A program made the position numbers and the translations under genes. Below are positions 32,729 through 34,840 of a stretch of DNA of 34,840 nt, one piece after another (position 1 is the stretch's first letter; the number at the start of each line of letters is the position of its first letter). Below the pieces are notes generated by a model, which saw only the letters and a program-made list of their open reading frames with translations, had not been told where the DNA came from and searched no databases. Source of the stretch: Pseudomonadota bacterium. GTDB taxonomy: Bacteria; Myxococcota_A; Polyangia; Fen-1088. The DNA is taken from the NCBI GenBank assembly GCA_017881245.1, contig JADGRC010000260.1, positions 1-34,840 on the forward strand. The letters are read 5' to 3'.

Positions 32729-33028
32729 ATGGGAATGCAGAGTGTTTCCGAGGAGCAACGGACGTTCGAGGCGATGCGACCCGATTTGGTGCGTAAGCAT
32801 CCTGGGCGGTTCGCGGTCGTGTGCGCGTCTCGGTTGCTGGGGGTGTACCAGTCGGTCGACGATGCGCTTCTTGCCTGTTCGCGCGCGTTCGACGCCGGCG
32901 GGCTGCCGGAGGGTGCGCCGGTTCTTGTGTCGGAGATCGCCGATCAAGTGTCGGTGCGGGTGACCGCGCGGCCGTACACGCGCGGGGGCGGCGTGGTCGC
33001 AGCAGAGATCGTCGCGCGCGATATTTGA
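32729..33028 (+). CDS. Small hypothetical protein
   Basis: A 99-residue soluble protein without membrane segments or a signal. Its first part (EAMRPDLVRKHPGRFAVVCASRLLGVYQSVDDALLACSRAF) resembles the short DUF5678-type proteins seen in many bacteria, in which a strand-turn-strand is followed by a helix. No function can be given. Codon use is GC-rich and host-like, and the probable promoter supports a real gene. A second in-frame ATG two codons later is possible. Confidence 0.7.
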   Translation: MGMQSVSEEQRTFEAMRPDLVRKHPGRFAVVCASRLLGVYQSVDDALLACSRAFDAGGLPEGAPVLVSEIADQVSVRVTARPYTRGGGVVAAEIVARDI

Positions 33029-33081
33029 GGGAAGTCCTGGGGGCAGGGCCACCTTACCCCACGGACGTTTGATTCGCGGCC

Positions 33082-33105
33082 CCGGCCTGCTATTCCACAG
33101 GCCGG
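33082..33105 (+). terminator. Hairpin after the small hypothetical gene
   Basis: CCGGCCTG and CAGGCCGG form a perfect 8-bp stem with an 8-base loop, 54 bp after the stop codon. There is no T tract. It separates the small gene from the CBM9-like lipoprotein gene. Confidence 0.45.
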
Positions 33106-33247
33106 TGTCGCCTGCTCCTCGTCCGTTCGCCGCGTTGCAAAAGGCGACCCGCTTCGCTAAAACCGCGCCCCAATCCCGGCGGCGGCGTTTCACGCGGGCC
33201 GGGTCTTCAGGCACCAGCCTTTCATTGCCAATCAGGGGGATCGTGAG

Positions 33248-34720
33248 ATGCGACCTTTCATGCAATCGAATCAAATTCGGCACCGCGGTGTCGTCCTTCG
33301 GATGAACCGCGTCCGTAGCCGTTGGGGTTGGGTGGGCGTCCCGGCCGCGTCGTTATTGCTTATGGCTGCGTGCGTGGAGCAGGACGATGACAAGCCGACC
33401 CCCGAGGACATGAAGGCGGTCAAGGCCAATATTCTGACGGCCGCCCCTGCTCCGAAGTACCCTGTGAATGCGGATTTGGATGGGAAAGTTATCTATCTGG
33501 GCCTGGACGTCGAACCCGCGACGGCGATCCCCGGCAAGGAACTGAAGCTCACGCACTATTGGAAGTCCGTGGCGTCCCCCGGTGACGGCTGGCGGATATT
33601 CACGCACATCGAGGGTCCGAATCATCAAGGCTTCATCAACGCCGACCATGGGCCCATCGGTGGCAAGTACCCGGTGAGCCAGTGGAAGCCGGGAGAGATC
33701 ATTCGCGACGAGCACACGGTCATGCTGCCCGCGGGTTGGACACACGACGTCGTGGTGGTTCATGCCGGCTTGTGGCGAGGACCCATCCGCATGCCTATCA
33801 AGAGCGGCCCGAACGACGGTTCGGGGCGAGTTATCGCGGCGACGATCCCAGCCAAGGCGGTTCCCAAGGTGGAGACGCCGCGCAAGCGGTACGTCGCGCG
33901 GCGAACGGGCAAAGCCATCAAGGTCGACGGCAAGCTCGACGAGGCCGCATGGAAGGACGCTCCATCGACCGGGGTTTTCGTCAACACGATGAACGGCGGA
34001 CCGGTCGAGCAGAGCACCGAGGCGAAGCTGCTGTGGGATGACAAGTTCCTGTACGTCGCTTTCGAAAACGCGGACACGGACGTGTGGTCGAGTCTTTCTA
34101 AGCGCGACGACAAGCTGTGGACCCAGGAGGCGGTCGAGTTGATGATCGACGCCGACAAGAATGGCAAGACGTACGTCGAGATCCAGGTCGCCCCCAACGG
34201 GAACGTGTTTGATACGTATCTGCCGTCCTACCGAAAGTACGAAGACAGCGTGGATCCGAAGAAGCAACCCTATTCGTGGAATTCGAAGGTCAACGTCAAG
34301 GTCGCCGTTGATGGCACGTTGAACAAGCACGACGACAAGGACAAGGGTTGGACGGTGGAACTGGCGTTGCCGCTCGGCGATGTGAAGGGGATGGATCCGA
34401 AGGCCGACAGTGTGCGGTTGCCGCCCGAAATCGGAGACACCTGGCGGATCAATATGTTCAGAATGGACGTCCCACAGGGCAAGCCCCAACAGGCCTCCGG
34501 GTGGTCGCCGCCGCTGGTCGGCGATTTCCACGCGCTGGATCGGTTTGGCGATCTGGTCTTCGGCGACGAAAAAGGAAACCTGGCGGCGCCGTCTCCACCT
34601 ATTCCCGCCGTCATGGCGGGAAAGTCGTCCAATGGGGACAGGACGGACAAAGGTGACAAGGCCGGCAAGGGGACCAAGCACAAGGCAGGCGACAAGGCTG
34701 CGGGGAAGCCGACGCCGTAG
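33248..34720 (+). CDS. CBM9-like domain lipoprotein
   Basis: A 490-residue exported protein. AGGGGGA before the ATG at 33248 favours this start, although the ATG at 33302 would give a shorter signal (MNRVRSRWGWVGVPAAS...). Both lead to LLMAAC with Cys42, a slightly unusual lipobox because the -3 residue is Met. A beta-rich domain at about 75-190 contains GDGWRIFTHIEGP. Next comes a carbohydrate-binding family 9-like domain at about 215-450, with IKVDGKLDEAAWKDA, KLLWDDKFLYVAFENADTD, EAVELMIDADKNGKTYVEIQV and WTVELALPLG. Such domains bind sugars, often next to glycan-active or heme proteins. The last ~35 residues are Lys/Gly/Asp-rich and disordered-looking. Located on the periplasmic or surface side; ligand unknown. 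Confidence 0.88.
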   Translation: MRPFMQSNQIRHRGVVLRMNRVRSRWGWVGVPAASLLLMAACVEQDDDKPTPEDMKAVKANILTAAPAPKYPVNADLDGKVIYLGLDVEPATAIPGKELKLTHYWKSVASPGDGWRIFTHIEGPNHQGFINADHGPIGGKYPVSQWKPGEIIRDEHTVMLPAGWTHDVVVVHAGLWRGPIRMPIKSGPNDGSGRVIAATIPAKAVPKVETPRKRYVARRTGKAIKVDGKLDEAAWKDAPSTGVFVNTMNGGPVEQSTEAKLLWDDKFLYVAFENADTDVWSSLSKRDDKLWTQEAVELMIDADKNGKTYVEIQVAPNGNVFDTYLPSYRKYEDSVDPKKQPYSWNSKVNVKVAVDGTLNKHDDKDKGWTVELALPLGDVKGMDPKADSVRLPPEIGDTWRINMFRMDVPQGKPQQASGWSPPLVGDFHALDRFGDLVFGDEKGNLAAPSPPIPAVMAGKSSNGDRTDKGDKAGKGTKHKAGDKAAGKPTP

Positions 34721-34735
34721 ATCGCTGTGCTGACC

Positions 34736-34758
34736 GGGTCTCACGGAAACTGAGACCC
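34736..34758 (+). terminator. Terminator-like hairpin after the CBM9-like gene
   Basis: GGGTCTCA and TGAGACCC form a perfect 8-bp stem with a 7-base loop, starting 16 bp after the stop codon. A C-rich rather than T-rich tail follows. Downstream, GGCCTCCA is repeated in tandem at 34778-34793. Confidence 0.6.
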
Positions 34759-34840
34759 CCGGCTCTGCCGCGCCCCCGGCCTCCAGGCCTCCAGGATTTT
34801 GCCGGGGATGCGTTGGTTCGGGTCGGGGCTCGGACGGGTC

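Noticed and set aside
34778-34793. Tandem GGCCTCCA repeat near the right edge, considered as a repeat array
   Set aside because: Only two 8-base units are present and the window ends soon after, so nothing more can be claimed.

Overview
The window is a 34.8-kb stretch of GC-rich chromosome from a Gram-negative bacterium. The outer-membrane side is shown by a DcaP-like porin that ends in an aromatic residue, several lipoprotein signals and a Tat signal. A paired DUF1552 and DUF1587/1595/1592/1588/1585 gene set, common in Myxococcota, Planctomycetota and relatives, together with the general codon style, makes a myxobacterium-like (Polyangia or other deltaproteobacterial) host most likely. This placement is an inference. 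No rRNA, tRNA, CRISPR array or intact mobile element was seen.

Region 1 (1-19323) is a sugar or sugar-acid uptake and catabolism block. It holds a Gfo/Idh/MocA oxidoreductase (5' end outside the window), an SDR dehydrogenase, an IlvD/Edd-type aldonate dehydratase with the L-arabinonate dehydratase cysteine set, an HpcH/HpaI (GarL-like) class II aldolase, a lipoprotein beta-propeller lactonase, a YiaK-type 2,3-diketo-L-gulonate reductase, a DcaP-type porin, and two ABC import systems that face each other. One system has a binding protein, an ATPase and two permeases. The other is of MalEFG type and has no ATPase of its own. The block ends with a 3-hydroxyisobutyrate/tartronate-semialdehyde-reductase-like dehydrogenase that overlaps an orphan LivK-type binding lipoprotein. 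Read together, the genes suggest this route: porin, periplasmic lactone hydrolysis, ABC uptake, oxidation, dehydration to a 2-keto-3-deoxy acid, retro-aldol cleavage to pyruvate plus an aldehyde, and reduction of that aldehyde. The exact substrate cannot be read from sequence. No transcription regulator was recognised in this block.

Region 2 (19324-24362) holds a carbon-nitrogen hydrolase that converges on and overlaps by 7 bp a complete gltIJKL glutamate/aspartate ABC operon. The Glt proteins resemble E. coli GltI and GltJ unusually closely for this kind of host. Sampled stretches are near 45-47% GC, well below the flanks. Immediately upstream of gltI lies a decayed DDE transposase (ISNCY-like) broken by several frameshifts. 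Together this suggests an acquired operon.

Region 3 (24363-34840) holds the DUF1552 Tat protein coupled to a DUF1592-group lipoprotein with a CxxCH motif, an MFS exporter-like protein, a queD / EEP-nuclease / metallophosphoesterase operon, a BrkB/YihY membrane protein with a C-terminal winged-helix-like region, a small unknown protein with a probable leaderless promoter, and a large CBM9-like lipoprotein with a lysine-rich tail.
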